Source of the DNA: Acidobacteriota bacterium
Lineage (GTDB): Bacteria; Acidobacteriota; Terriglobia; Terriglobales; Acidobacteriaceae
DNA length: 38,158 nt
Direction: 5' to 3'
Assembly: GCA_021780415.1 (NCBI GenBank)
Contig: JAJXYW010000016.1
Coordinates: 1 to 38,158 of the forward strand
Both the position numbers and the translations under genes were made by a program. The notes beneath the pieces are model-generated. The model was given only the letters and a program-made list of their open reading frames with translations. It searched no databases and was not told the DNA's origin. This document shows positions 18,697 through 26,322 of the stretch, one piece after another; position 1 is the first letter of the stretch; the number at the start of each line of letters is the position of its first letter.

Positions 18697-20355
18697 CTAC
18701 TGGCCAGCTATGCTGGCGCGGATGAACTCCGCTGTGCGCTGGTGGATGCCGGCGCGGGCCTCGGGGTTGACGTAGACCATGTGGCCGGTGGGGAAGAACT
18801 TGTAGGCGATGTTCTTCTGGAGGCTGGCGGGGATGGGCAGGTGCTTCATCTCATAGGTGGCGCCGAAGTAGAGGGTGCCGAGGTCGAAGTAGCCGCCCAT
18901 GAGCAGGACGTGCATGTGCGGGTTGACCTTCATGGTGTAGGCAAGATCGCTCATCACGTTGGAGCTGGTGCCCGGCCATCCGCCACCCTGGCCCTTGACG
19001 GCCATGTCCCAGTTCCAGCCGTCCATGCGGGCGCTGGGCTCGTAGGTCATGGTGTCACCGAACTTGAGGGTGGTGTGCGCGTAGGTGTTCATGGCGGCCT
19101 GAATGGCGGACTCGATGGACTCGGTGAAGGGGTCGTAGTCGGCGTCGGAGCTCATGGGATTCATGCTGGGGCCCTGCCAGCGGGAGTCGAGGCGGCCGGT
19201 GGTTTCGCCGCTGGCGCCGAGCAGGTCCTGGGCGAACTGGCCGCCGGTCATGCGCAGGTTGGCCTTGATCCAGAGAGCCGCGGGAATGCCGGTGTAGCTT
19301 TCCAGCTTGCCGGCGACTTCGGCCTTCTTGTCGGCATCGAGATCGGCACCCTGGAGAAGGGCGGTGGCATAGCCGCCGAGGGCGTACTGCTCAACCTCAT
19401 GCAGCCAGGGGAGGAGTTCGGCGGGCTGGTTGGGGACCTTGTGGTGATACCAGGCGGTGGCGGCGAAGCTGGGAAGCGCAAGGTAGAAGCCGTTGTCGGT
19501 GCCGGGGTTGCCGTCGGAGCCATCGGCAGAGTCGTCGAAGCTGAGGATCTGAGAGAGGAAGACGACGCCGTTGAGGTCGACGCCGTGACGCTGGAGGGCG
19601 GCGGAAAGCGCCGCGTCGCGCGTGGTGCCGTAGCTCTCACCGAAGAGGAAGCGCGGCGAGTCCCAGCGATCGGTCTTGGTGAGGAAGCGGCGGATGAAGC
19701 GCTGGAACGCGGCGGCGTCCTGATCGATGCCGTAGAAAGCCTTGTTGGCGTCCTTGCCCATGACGCGGCTGTAGCCGGTGCCGGGCGCGTCGATGAAGAC
19801 GAGGTCGGCGGTGTCGAGGAGAGAGTCCTCATTGGGCACGATCTTGTAGGGGCCGCCGGCTGGGTGGTCGAGGTCTGGCAGGACGACGCGGACGGGGCCG
19901 AAGCTGGCCATGCGGAGATACATGGTGGCCGAGCCGGGGCCGCCGTTATAGATGAAGACGATAGGGCGGGTGGCGGCGTCCGCGTCCTTGGCGAAGTAGG
20001 CGGTGTAGAACATGGTGGCCGTGGCGGTGGCGTCCTCGGGCTTGGCGGGAAGGTCGGTGCCGGAGTCGGGGAGGAGCTTGCCGTCGAGGCCGAGGGTGGC
20101 GTCCTGCTTGTCGGTGGAGCCGACGCGGAGCAGACCGGCGACGGCTTTGTACGCGATGGCCTTGCCGCCAACGGTGACGGTGCCTTCGGTGGTGGAGTCG
20201 GCGGGGAGTGCGGCGTAGTTGATGGGCCCGGACGCAACGAGGGTGGTGGTCTTCTCGACGGCGGGCTGCTGCGCGGACGCGGACACGATGGCGAACGGAG
20301 ACATCGTGGCGAGAATACAGAGGCGAGTGAGACGGCGTGCGATGGCAGGGTGCAT
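18697..20355 (-). CDS. Exported serine carboxypeptidase (S10 family)
   Basis: 552 residues from ATG 20355, with AAGGAG six bases upstream. The signal peptide ends SASA-Q (residue 28). S10 motifs are in order: FIYNGGPGSATMYL (oxyanion region), IDAPGTGYSRV, S241 in GESYGTTR, D491 in GGYFDLGT and H525 in FPTGHMVY. All three catalytic residues are present. S10 enzymes remove single residues from peptide C-termini, usually at acid pH, which suits an acidophilic Acidobacteriota cell. It lies between the POP and DUF885 peptidase genes, all on the same strand, but 65 bp from the latter. Confidence 0.94.
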   Translation of the reverse strand: MHPAIARRLTRLCILATMSPFAIVSASAQQPAVEKTTTLVASGPINYAALPADSTTEGTVTVGGKAIAYKAVAGLLRVGSTDKQDATLGLDGKLLPDSGTDLPAKPEDATATATMFYTAYFAKDADAATRPIVFIYNGGPGSATMYLRMASFGPVRVVLPDLDHPAGGPYKIVPNEDSLLDTADLVFIDAPGTGYSRVMGKDANKAFYGIDQDAAAFQRFIRRFLTKTDRWDSPRFLFGESYGTTRDAALSAALQRHGVDLNGVVFLSQILSFDDSADGSDGNPGTDNGFYLALPSFAATAWYHHKVPNQPAELLPWLHEVEQYALGGYATALLQGADLDADKKAEVAGKLESYTGIPAALWIKANLRMTGGQFAQDLLGASGETTGRLDSRWQGPSMNPMSSDADYDPFTESIESAIQAAMNTYAHTTLKFGDTMTYEPSARMDGWNWDMAVKGQGGGWPGTSSNVMSDLAYTMKVNPHMHVLLMGGYFDLGTLYFGATYEMKHLPIPASLQKNIAYKFFPTGHMVYVNPEARAGIHQRTAEFIRASIAGQ

Positions 20356-20420
20356 GCAAGGCTCCTTTTCGGTTTTACCAATATACCCGCTGTGTTCTGT
20401 TGGGTAATTCTATGCAGCCG

Positions 20421-22217
20421 CTACTTTTCCATGTCGGGGTAGGGGCCGAGGCCGCCGTTGGCGATCCACTGGTCGATGTGGTCGGTGAGGACGGGGAGGG
20501 GGACGCTGCCGAGTTCGAGGACGGCGTCGTGGAAGGCGCGGACGTTGAAGCGCGGGCCGAGAGCGGCTTCGGCTTTGTGGCGGGCGTTGAGGATGGCCAT
20601 CTCGCCGAGGTAGTAGCTGAGCGCCTGCCCGGGCCAGGAGATGTAGCGGTCGACCTCGGTCTCGATCTCGTGGTCAGAGAGCGCGGTGTTGTCGCGGAGA
20701 TACTGCTGTGCCTGTTCGCGGGTCCAGCCCTGGGAGTGGATGCCGGTGTCGACGACCAGCCGAGCAGCGCGCCAGGCCTGGTAGCTGAGCATGCCGAAGG
20801 TCTCGTAGGGCGTGTGGTAGATGCCCATCTCGGTGCCGAGACGCTCGCAGTAGAGCGCCCAGCCTTCGCCGTAGGCCGAGATGTAGGCGTTGCGGAACTT
20901 CGGCAGATGACGAGCCTTGACAACCTCCGCCGCGATGGGCATCTGGAAGGCGTGGCCGGGCGCGGACTCATGCAGCGTGAGCGCGGGCAGCGAGTAGAGC
21001 GGACGCGCCGGGAGGTCGTAGGTGTTGACCAGATAGACGCCGGGGCCGCCGCGGGCCGAGGTGTAGAAGGGCGCGATGGCCGCCGGGACGGGCTTGATGC
21101 CGAAGCGCTCGCGGGGCAGATAGCCGAAGTACTGCGAGGCTACGCCGTCAAACTGCTTGCTGATGACGGCGGCGCGGGAGAGGAGATCGTCGGGCTTACG
21201 GGCGTAGAACTGCGGATCGGTGCGGAGGAAGCGCAGGAAGTCGGGGAGTGATCCAGCGAAGCCGCTCTGCTGCATGGTCGCGAGCATCTCGGCGTGGATC
21301 TTTGCCATCTCGCTGAGGCCGATGGCGTGGATCTGGTCGGGAGTAAGGGTGAGGGTGGTGAACTCGAGAATTTTGGACTGGTAGTAGGCCTTGCCGTCGG
21401 GGAGGTCGGTGGCGGCCAGGGAGGTCTGAGCGTGCGGGAGATAGTCGTCGCGGAAGAAAGTGAGTAGCTCGCGGTAAGCGGGGATGACGCCGGTCTGGAT
21501 GGCCGCGGCGGCGGCGCTGCGCAGCTTTGCCTGCTCGGCGGCGGGGATGGTCGCGGGCATTTTATCGAAGGGCTTGTAGTAGATGGTGCTCTGTGGGGTT
21601 TTGGCGTCGGCCACGGGAAGGATGGTTTCGTCGCGGCCGGTGAGCGTGACCCTGGGCGGCGTGAATCCGCGCGCGAGGCCGGAGCGCATGTTGGCGATGT
21701 TCTCGTGGAAGTAGCGTGGGAGGTCGTTGAGTTGCGCGATGTAGTTGGTGTAATCCAGCGCGGACTTGAAGGTTGCGCGCGCGACGTCCTCTTCGTCAGA
21801 CCAGAAGGTGGTGTCGGAGTTGACGGGGCGCTCGTACTCGCGGAACTTCTGCGCGTTGATCAGCACGATAAGCTGCGCGCGAAAGACCTGATAGTTCACG
21901 CGCTCGGTGGGCGAGAGCGAGACCGGGTGCAGCGCGTCGACCTGGCGGAGCACGCCCTCCCAGTGGGCAAGATCGGCCTGCTGGGTGGCGGCGTCGACGC
22001 TGGGAAGCTGCGCCAGAATCGCGTCGGGATGGTCCTCGTCGCCGGCACCGCGCTGGGCCTTGCGCCACGCGTCTTCGGCAGTATAGATCGCGCGGAGGCG
22101 GCTGTCTTCGGTTGCCTGATGCTGCGCTGGTTTGGCTGCGGCCTGGGAGAACGACACCGAACTGGTGGCGAAGATCGGGAACGCTGCCGCTGCGCAAAGT
22201 ACTCGTAAGATGACCAC
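20421..22217 (-). CDS. Exported DUF885 family protein (putative metallopeptidase)
   Basis: 598 residues from GTG 22217. This start is preferred over ATG 22244 because GCAGGAG lies five bases upstream of the GTG and a clean signal peptide (VILRVLCAAAAFPIFA) follows; ATG 22244 has no ribosome-binding site. The DUF885 core has H416-E417 and H422 in HESAPGH, an HExxxxH-type zinc motif, in the context LTLHESAPGHAFQM. YGEGWALYCERLG and QAWRAARLVVDTGIHSQGW follow, typical of the family. Family members are thought to be carboxypeptidase-like zinc enzymes; the exact substrate is unknown. It is divergent from the glycogen synthase gene across 136 bp. Confidence 0.92.
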   Translation of the reverse strand: MVILRVLCAAAAFPIFATSSVSFSQAAAKPAQHQATEDSRLRAIYTAEDAWRKAQRGAGDEDHPDAILAQLPSVDAATQQADLAHWEGVLRQVDALHPVSLSPTERVNYQVFRAQLIVLINAQKFREYERPVNSDTTFWSDEEDVARATFKSALDYTNYIAQLNDLPRYFHENIANMRSGLARGFTPPRVTLTGRDETILPVADAKTPQSTIYYKPFDKMPATIPAAEQAKLRSAAAAAIQTGVIPAYRELLTFFRDDYLPHAQTSLAATDLPDGKAYYQSKILEFTTLTLTPDQIHAIGLSEMAKIHAEMLATMQQSGFAGSLPDFLRFLRTDPQFYARKPDDLLSRAAVISKQFDGVASQYFGYLPRERFGIKPVPAAIAPFYTSARGGPGVYLVNTYDLPARPLYSLPALTLHESAPGHAFQMPIAAEVVKARHLPKFRNAYISAYGEGWALYCERLGTEMGIYHTPYETFGMLSYQAWRAARLVVDTGIHSQGWTREQAQQYLRDNTALSDHEIETEVDRYISWPGQALSYYLGEMAILNARHKAEAALGPRFNVRAFHDAVLELGSVPLPVLTDHIDQWIANGGLGPYPDMEK

Positions 22218-22353
22218 TGCGTCTCCTGCAACAAAAAGATTCATCTACTGTACGGGATTGGCCGTCCAACCAGCAGCAGCGGTTGCAGCTACCGCGCGCT
22301 CGGACGGGCGCGCTAGACTGTTCGCTGCATCATAGAGATGAGGGAGAGTTTCC

Positions 22354-23712
22354 ATGCGTGTTGGCCTGATGACCAGAGAGTATCCGCCGTATGTGTATGG
22401 CGGCGCCGGAGTGCATGTCGAGTATCTGTCGCGCGAGCTGGCGAAGACCATCGAGGTCGACGTGCATGCGTGGGGCGGGACGCCGGAGCGGGCGCTGCCT
22501 GACGATCCGAAGCTGCGCGTCGTCTTCGAGCAGCCGTGGGATGCGATCTCCGGCGGCACGACGGCGAAGTTCAAGGGAGCGCTGGAGGCTCTGTCGCTAA
22601 ACCTGCTGCAAAACCTGAAGCTGGATGAGTTGGACGTCATCCATACGCACACCTGGTATGTGGCGATGGCGGGGTTTCTGGCGAAGAAGCTGTACGGGAT
22701 TCCGTTTGTGCTGACGACGCATTCTTTAGAGCCGCTGCGAGCGTGGAAGGCCGAACAGCTTGGCACGGGCTATGCGCTGAGTTCATGGATGGAGCGGACG
22801 GCGATCCTCGACGCGGATGCGATTGTGGCTGTTTCGAATGGCACCAAACGCGACATTGTGAAGGCCTATCCCGATGTCGATCCGAAGCGCATACACGTGA
22901 TCTACAACGGCATCGATCTGGAGCAGTATCAATACACGCCGGAGATGAGCGCGCTGAAGAAATATGGCGTCGATACGAAGAGGCCGTATGTGCTGTTCGT
23001 GGGGCGCATCACGCGGCAGAAGGGCGTTACGCACCTGGTCGAGGCGATCCAGTATCTGCCGGCGGGGACGCAGATTGTGCTGTGCGCGGGGGCTCCGGAC
23101 ACGCCGGAGATTGCTGCCGAGATGCGGGACAAGGTGCAGGCCGTGCGGCGATTTACGCCGGGCAGCCAGCGTGCGGCGGTGGAGAATTTTACGGCGGATG
23201 GCGGCCACTCGATTGCCACCGGCGACCCCACCGGGACCGGCCACAACCTGGTGTGGATTGAGCAGATGGTGACCAAGGAGGAGGCGATTCAGTTGTACTC
23301 GCACTGCGCAGTGTTCTGCTGCCCGTCAGTATATGAGCCGTTCGGGATCATCAACCTGGAGGCGATGGCGTGCCGGGCGCCGGTGGTGGCCAGTGCGACG
23401 GGCGGAATTCTGGAGGTGGTGGTGGAGGGCAAGACCGGGCATCTGGTGCCCTTCGAGGCGCACCCGGAGACAACCTTCCCGATGCGTCCGGCGCAGTTTG
23501 CGAAAGACCTCGCCGAACGCATCACCGATCTGCTGCGCGACCCCGAAAAGGCTCAGCGGATGGGCGAAGAAGGACGCAGGCGCGTGGAGGAACACTTCTC
23601 CTGGACTGCGATTGCGGCGCAGACGATCGAGCTGTACCGGAGCCTTATCGCCAAAGGTGATTCGGGTGCGGATGCGGTACGTTCGACAGGTCCAGCGTCA
23701 TCACATAGATGA
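22354..23712 (+). CDS. glgA: GT4 glycogen synthase / alpha-maltose-1-phosphate synthase (GlgA actinobacterial type, GlgM-like)
   Basis: 452 residues from ATG 22354, with GGGAGAG just upstream. It is a GT-B glycosyltransferase of family GT4: N-terminal MTREYPPYVYGGAGVHVEYL, then HTHTWYVAMAG, FVGRITRQKGV and the EX7E motif E328-E336 (EPFGIINLE). This subgroup (TIGR02149 type) uses ADP-glucose, either to extend glycogen or to make maltose-1-phosphate in the GlgE pathway. Which applies here cannot be told, as no glgE or glgB lies in the window. An unusual insert spans about residues 264-298. The last 20 residues overlap the opposite-strand gene at 23645. Confidence 0.9.
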   Translation: MRVGLMTREYPPYVYGGAGVHVEYLSRELAKTIEVDVHAWGGTPERALPDDPKLRVVFEQPWDAISGGTTAKFKGALEALSLNLLQNLKLDELDVIHTHTWYVAMAGFLAKKLYGIPFVLTTHSLEPLRAWKAEQLGTGYALSSWMERTAILDADAIVAVSNGTKRDIVKAYPDVDPKRIHVIYNGIDLEQYQYTPEMSALKKYGVDTKRPYVLFVGRITRQKGVTHLVEAIQYLPAGTQIVLCAGAPDTPEIAAEMRDKVQAVRRFTPGSQRAAVENFTADGGHSIATGDPTGTGHNLVWIEQMVTKEEAIQLYSHCAVFCCPSVYEPFGIINLEAMACRAPVVASATGGILEVVVEGKTGHLVPFEAHPETTFPMRPAQFAKDLAERITDLLRDPEKAQRMGEEGRRRVEEHFSWTAIAAQTIELYRSLIAKGDSGADAVRSTGPASSHR

Positions 23713-23854
23713 CGAGGACAGCAAGGACGAAGACTACGCCGATCCAGAACTTCCAGTCCTTATGAGCGCGCAGCAAGTACGGCTCCTGCTTCTCTTCAGG
23801 ACCGTGCTGTCCGGTGTCGTCATGGCGATGGTCGAGATGTTTAGCTTCGGTCAT
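23645..23854 (-). CDS. Small single-span membrane protein of unknown function
   Basis: 69 residues: a His/Asp-rich, soluble N-terminus (about 1-30), then HKDWKFWIGVVFVLAVLVIY with one membrane helix at about 36-53 and a short tail. It looks like small acidobacterial membrane proteins with the same HKDW-F-W entry into the helix (from memory). Its 3' end overlaps the 3' end of the glycogen synthase gene by 68 bp on the opposite strand. No clear ribosome-binding site precedes ATG 23854. The function is unknown. Confidence 0.65.
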   Translation of the reverse strand: MTEAKHLDHRHDDTGQHGPEEKQEPYLLRAHKDWKFWIGVVFVLAVLVIYVMTLDLSNVPHPHPNHLWR

Positions 23855-23972
23855 GGACTGATTATGAACGGTTTGTAAAGTTTGCGCTGCTCCTTTGTGG
23901 CCATCGCATCCGGCGGGGAATCCGCGCGGCGGCTAGGCGGCCCGCAACCGGAGCAGCAGCGGGTGCGTCCAA

Positions 23973-24000
23973 TCGGCAGGAGTAATGCGGCGTCTATAAT
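23973..24000 (+). promoter_or_regulatory. Sigma-70-type promoter of the transaldolase gene
   Basis: TATAAT at 23995-24000 matches the -10 consensus perfectly. TCGGCA at 23973-23978 is a 4-of-6 match to -35 with a 16-bp spacer. It lies 52 bp upstream of the transaldolase ATG. Confidence 0.65.
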
Positions 24001-24009
24001 TAAGTCGTT

Positions 24010-24038
24010 GCGCAAAATGCGCTCGCGAGTGTTCTCGC
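24010..24038 (+). other. Two short hairpins in the transaldolase leader
   Basis: GCGCA-AAA-TGCGC (24010-24022) and GCGAG-TGTT-CTCGC (24025-24038) lie between the predicted transcription start and the AGGAG ribosome-binding site. They could stabilise the mRNA 5' end or affect translation. They are too short to be a known riboswitch. Confidence 0.45.
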
Positions 24039-24051
24039 AATAGGAGCCTAA

Positions 24052-25044
24052 ATGGCGAATCTTTTAGATCAGCTCAAGTCCATGACCACGGTCGTTGCCG
24101 ACACCGGCGACATCAACTCGATCAAGCAGTACAAGCCGACGGACTCGACGACGAACCCGTCGCTGATTGCTGCGGCGGCGGGCATGCCGGAGTATCAGCA
24201 CATCGTCGACGAAGTGCTGGAGCAGGCGCGCGAGAAGGCCGGCGACAAGGCCACCGACAAGGAGGTCGCAGCAGCCGCATTCAAGACGCTGGCTGTCGCA
24301 TTTGGCCGCAAGATTCTGGAGATTGTGCCGGGCCGCGTGTCCACCGAGGTCGACGCCCGCCTGAGCTACGACACGGAAAAGAGCATGGAGCAGGCGCGCG
24401 AGATTATTCAGCAGTATGAGAGCGCGGGCATCTCGCGGGAGCGCGTGCTGATCAAGCTGGCATCGACCTGGGAGGGTATCCGGGCCGCCGAGCTGCTTGA
24501 GAAAGAGGGCATCCACTGCAACCTGACGCTGCTCTTCGGGCTGCACCAGGCGATCGCCTGCGCGGAGGCGAAGGTCACGCTGATCTCGCCGTTCGTCGGC
24601 AGGATTCTGGATTGGTACAAGAAGGATACGGGCAAGGATTACAGCGGCGCCGAGGACCCGGGCGTGAAGTCGGTGACGGAGATTTATCGCTACTACAAGA
24701 AGTTCGGCTACAAGACGGTCGTAATGGGAGCGAGCTTCCGCAATACCGGCGAGATTATCGAGCTGGCCGGATGCGACCTGCTGACCATTGCGCCCAAGCT
24801 GCTCGAAGAGTTGCAGAACACCGAGGGCGTGCTGGAGCGCAAGCTGGATGCGGCCAAGTGCGCGGACCTGCCAATTGAGAAGATCGTCGTCGACAAGGCG
24901 ACGTTCGACAAGATGCATGCCGAGAATCGCATGGCCAACGACAAGCTGAAGGAAGGCATCGACGGCTTCTCGAAGGCGCTGGAAGATTTGGAGAAGATGC
25001 TGGAGAAGCGGCTGACGGAGCTGCCCAGGCCGGTTCGCCAGTAA
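24052..25044 (+). CDS. tal: Transaldolase (TalB type)
   Basis: 330 residues, ATG 24052 with AGGAG five bases upstream. It transfers a dihydroxyacetone unit between sedoheptulose-7-phosphate and glyceraldehyde-3-phosphate in the cytoplasmic pentose phosphate pathway. Family marks: [20 protein letters not shown] near the N-terminus, Schiff-base lysine K135 in [31 protein letters not shown] and [12 protein letters not shown]. Length fits the classical TalB subfamily (about 315-330). It is a single-gene unit with its own promoter and terminator. Confidence 0.97.
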   Translation: MANLLDQLKSMTTVVADTGDINSIKQYKPTDSTTNPSLIAAAAGMPEYQHIVDEVLEQAREKAGDKATDKEVAAAAFKTLAVAFGRKILEIVPGRVSTEVDARLSYDTEKSMEQAREIIQQYESAGISRERVLIKLASTWEGIRAAELLEKEGIHCNLTLLFGLHQAIACAEAKVTLISPFVGRILDWYKKDTGKDYSGAEDPGVKSVTEIYRYYKKFGYKTVVMGASFRNTGEIIELAGCDLLTIAPKLLEELQNTEGVLERKLDAAKCADLPIEKIVVDKATFDKMHAENRMANDKLKEGIDGFSKALEDLEKMLEKRLTELPRPVRQ

Positions 25045-25065
25045 ACGCTAACAGACGAAGACACG

Positions 25066-25095
25066 AAAGGCCGCCTCGGTTGGGGCGGCCTTTCT
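25066..25095 (+). terminator. Rho-independent terminator after transaldolase
   Basis: AAAGGCCGCC pairs perfectly with GGCGGCCTTT over an eight-base loop and runs into TTTCT, 22 bp after the transaldolase stop. On the minus strand the symmetric A/T flanks could also serve the transcript of the convergent GT2 gene. Confidence 0.9.
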
Positions 25096-25113
25096 GCATG
25101 CATGAGCACGGAT

Positions 25114-26322
25114 CTAGCGGCGACGCAGGCCGAGGAGGCTGAGGAAGAAACTGGCAAAGCAGATCTCGGTGCCGAGCATGAGGCAGAGCATGGCGGGGAG
25201 GGTGCGGCGCATCATCTGCACTGGCGGCAGCGGGCCGTAGCCAGTGTGCGACCACGAGACCACCGACGACACTGCGATGCCGATGCCGACGAGTACGAGG
25301 AAGATACCGACCAGCAGGCCGGTTTCGAGGGTGATGTAGCGGAACCAGTGCTCGAAGTTCCTGTCTTCCGGGAGCAGGCCCTCGGAGATGGCGAAGACCT
25401 TGGCGGCGACGCCGAAGAAGACCAGTTGGAAGCCGAGCAGGACGGCCGCCGACATGTAGGCGAGCGTGTCCACGCCGAGGTTGACGTGGCCGAAGGGGCG
25501 CTCAGCGGGCAGCAGCCAGGCCATCACTCCGAGGCCAACGATCATCAGCGTGAGGCCCGGATAGAGGAAGAGCCAGCGCGGCGAGTACATCAGCAGGAAG
25601 CGCAGATGCCGCCAGCCGTCGCGCCAGGTTTTGAGGTGCGGCGGGCGGCTGCGGCCATCCTTCTTGAGGGTGGTGGGCACCTCGACGATGCGCTGGCCGA
25701 GCAGCGAAGATTTGACGACCATTTCGCTAGCGAACTCCATGCCGGTCGTTCGGAGGTCGAGGCGGGAGTAGGCGTCTTTGCTGAAGGCGCGGATGCCGCA
25801 GTGGAAGTCGCCGATGGGGGTGTGGAAGAGTTTGCGGCCGAGAAAACTGAGCACGGGGTTGCCGAGATAACGGTGCAGCAGGGGCATGGCGTTGGGCCCG
25901 ATGCCGCCGCGAAAGCGATTGCCCATGACCAGGTCGGCACCCGCTGAGCCGTCCGGACGATCACGGAGTTCGGCGAGGAAGCGCGGAATGTGGGCGAACT
26001 CGTAGCTGTCGTCGGCGTCGGCCATGAGGACATACTTGCCGCGCGCGGCCTGAATGCCGGCGTTAAGGGCTGCGCCGTATCCGCGCACGGGGACCGGAAC
26101 GACGCGCGCGCCGTGTTCAGCGGCGATACTTTGTGAACCATCGGTAGACCCGTTGTCGGCGACGATGACCTCGCCGGCAATGTGGTTCTCGGCCAGCGCC
26201 GCGCGGGCCTTGTCGACGCAGACCGCGAGCGTCTCGGCCTCGTTCAGACAGGGCATGACAACGGTCAACTCGATGGGCGTGTTGTCGTTCGGAATCTGAT
26301 TCGGGATCGGGGTTGGGGTCAT
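25114..26322 (-). CDS. GT2 glycosyltransferase with C-terminal membrane helices (polyprenyl-phosphate sugar synthase type)
   Basis: 402 residues from ATG 26322. The frame is open far upstream (to 26979), but that is shadow of the next gene. The GT-A domain (about 17-245) starts with LTVVMPCLNEAE and has ADNGSTDGS and the metal-binding DxD at D102-D104 (MADADDSYEF). GIRAFSKDAYSRLDL is typical of DPM1/GtrB-like enzymes. About four membrane helices follow in the last 150 residues. Such enzymes load a sugar onto polyprenyl phosphate at the inner membrane. The ATG overlaps the stop of the GT39 gene (ATGA, 26319-26322), so the two are coupled: the GT39 protein could use the lipid-linked sugar made here. 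Confidence 0.92.
   Translation of the reverse strand: MTPTPIPNQIPNDNTPIELTVVMPCLNEAETLAVCVDKARAALAENHIAGEVIVADNGSTDGSQSIAAEHGARVVPVPVRGYGAALNAGIQAARGKYVLMADADDSYEFAHIPRFLAELRDRPDGSAGADLVMGNRFRGGIGPNAMPLLHRYLGNPVLSFLGRKLFHTPIGDFHCGIRAFSKDAYSRLDLRTTGMEFASEMVVKSSLLGQRIVEVPTTLKKDGRSRPPHLKTWRDGWRHLRFLLMYSPRWLFLYPGLTLMIVGLGVMAWLLPAERPFGHVNLGVDTLAYMSAAVLLGFQLVFFGVAAKVFAISEGLLPEDRNFEHWFRYITLETGLLVGIFLVLVGIGIAVSSVVSWSHTGYGPLPPVQMMRRTLPAMLCLMLGTEICFASFFLSLLGLRRR

Noticed and set aside
18742..20442. 566-residue plus-strand open frame
   Set aside because: Antisense shadow of the S10 carboxypeptidase.
22294..22313. GCGCGC-N8-GCGCGC hairpin upstream of the glycogen synthase
   Set aside because: Low-complexity GC palindromes of this size are expected by chance at this base composition, and no promoter elements frame it.
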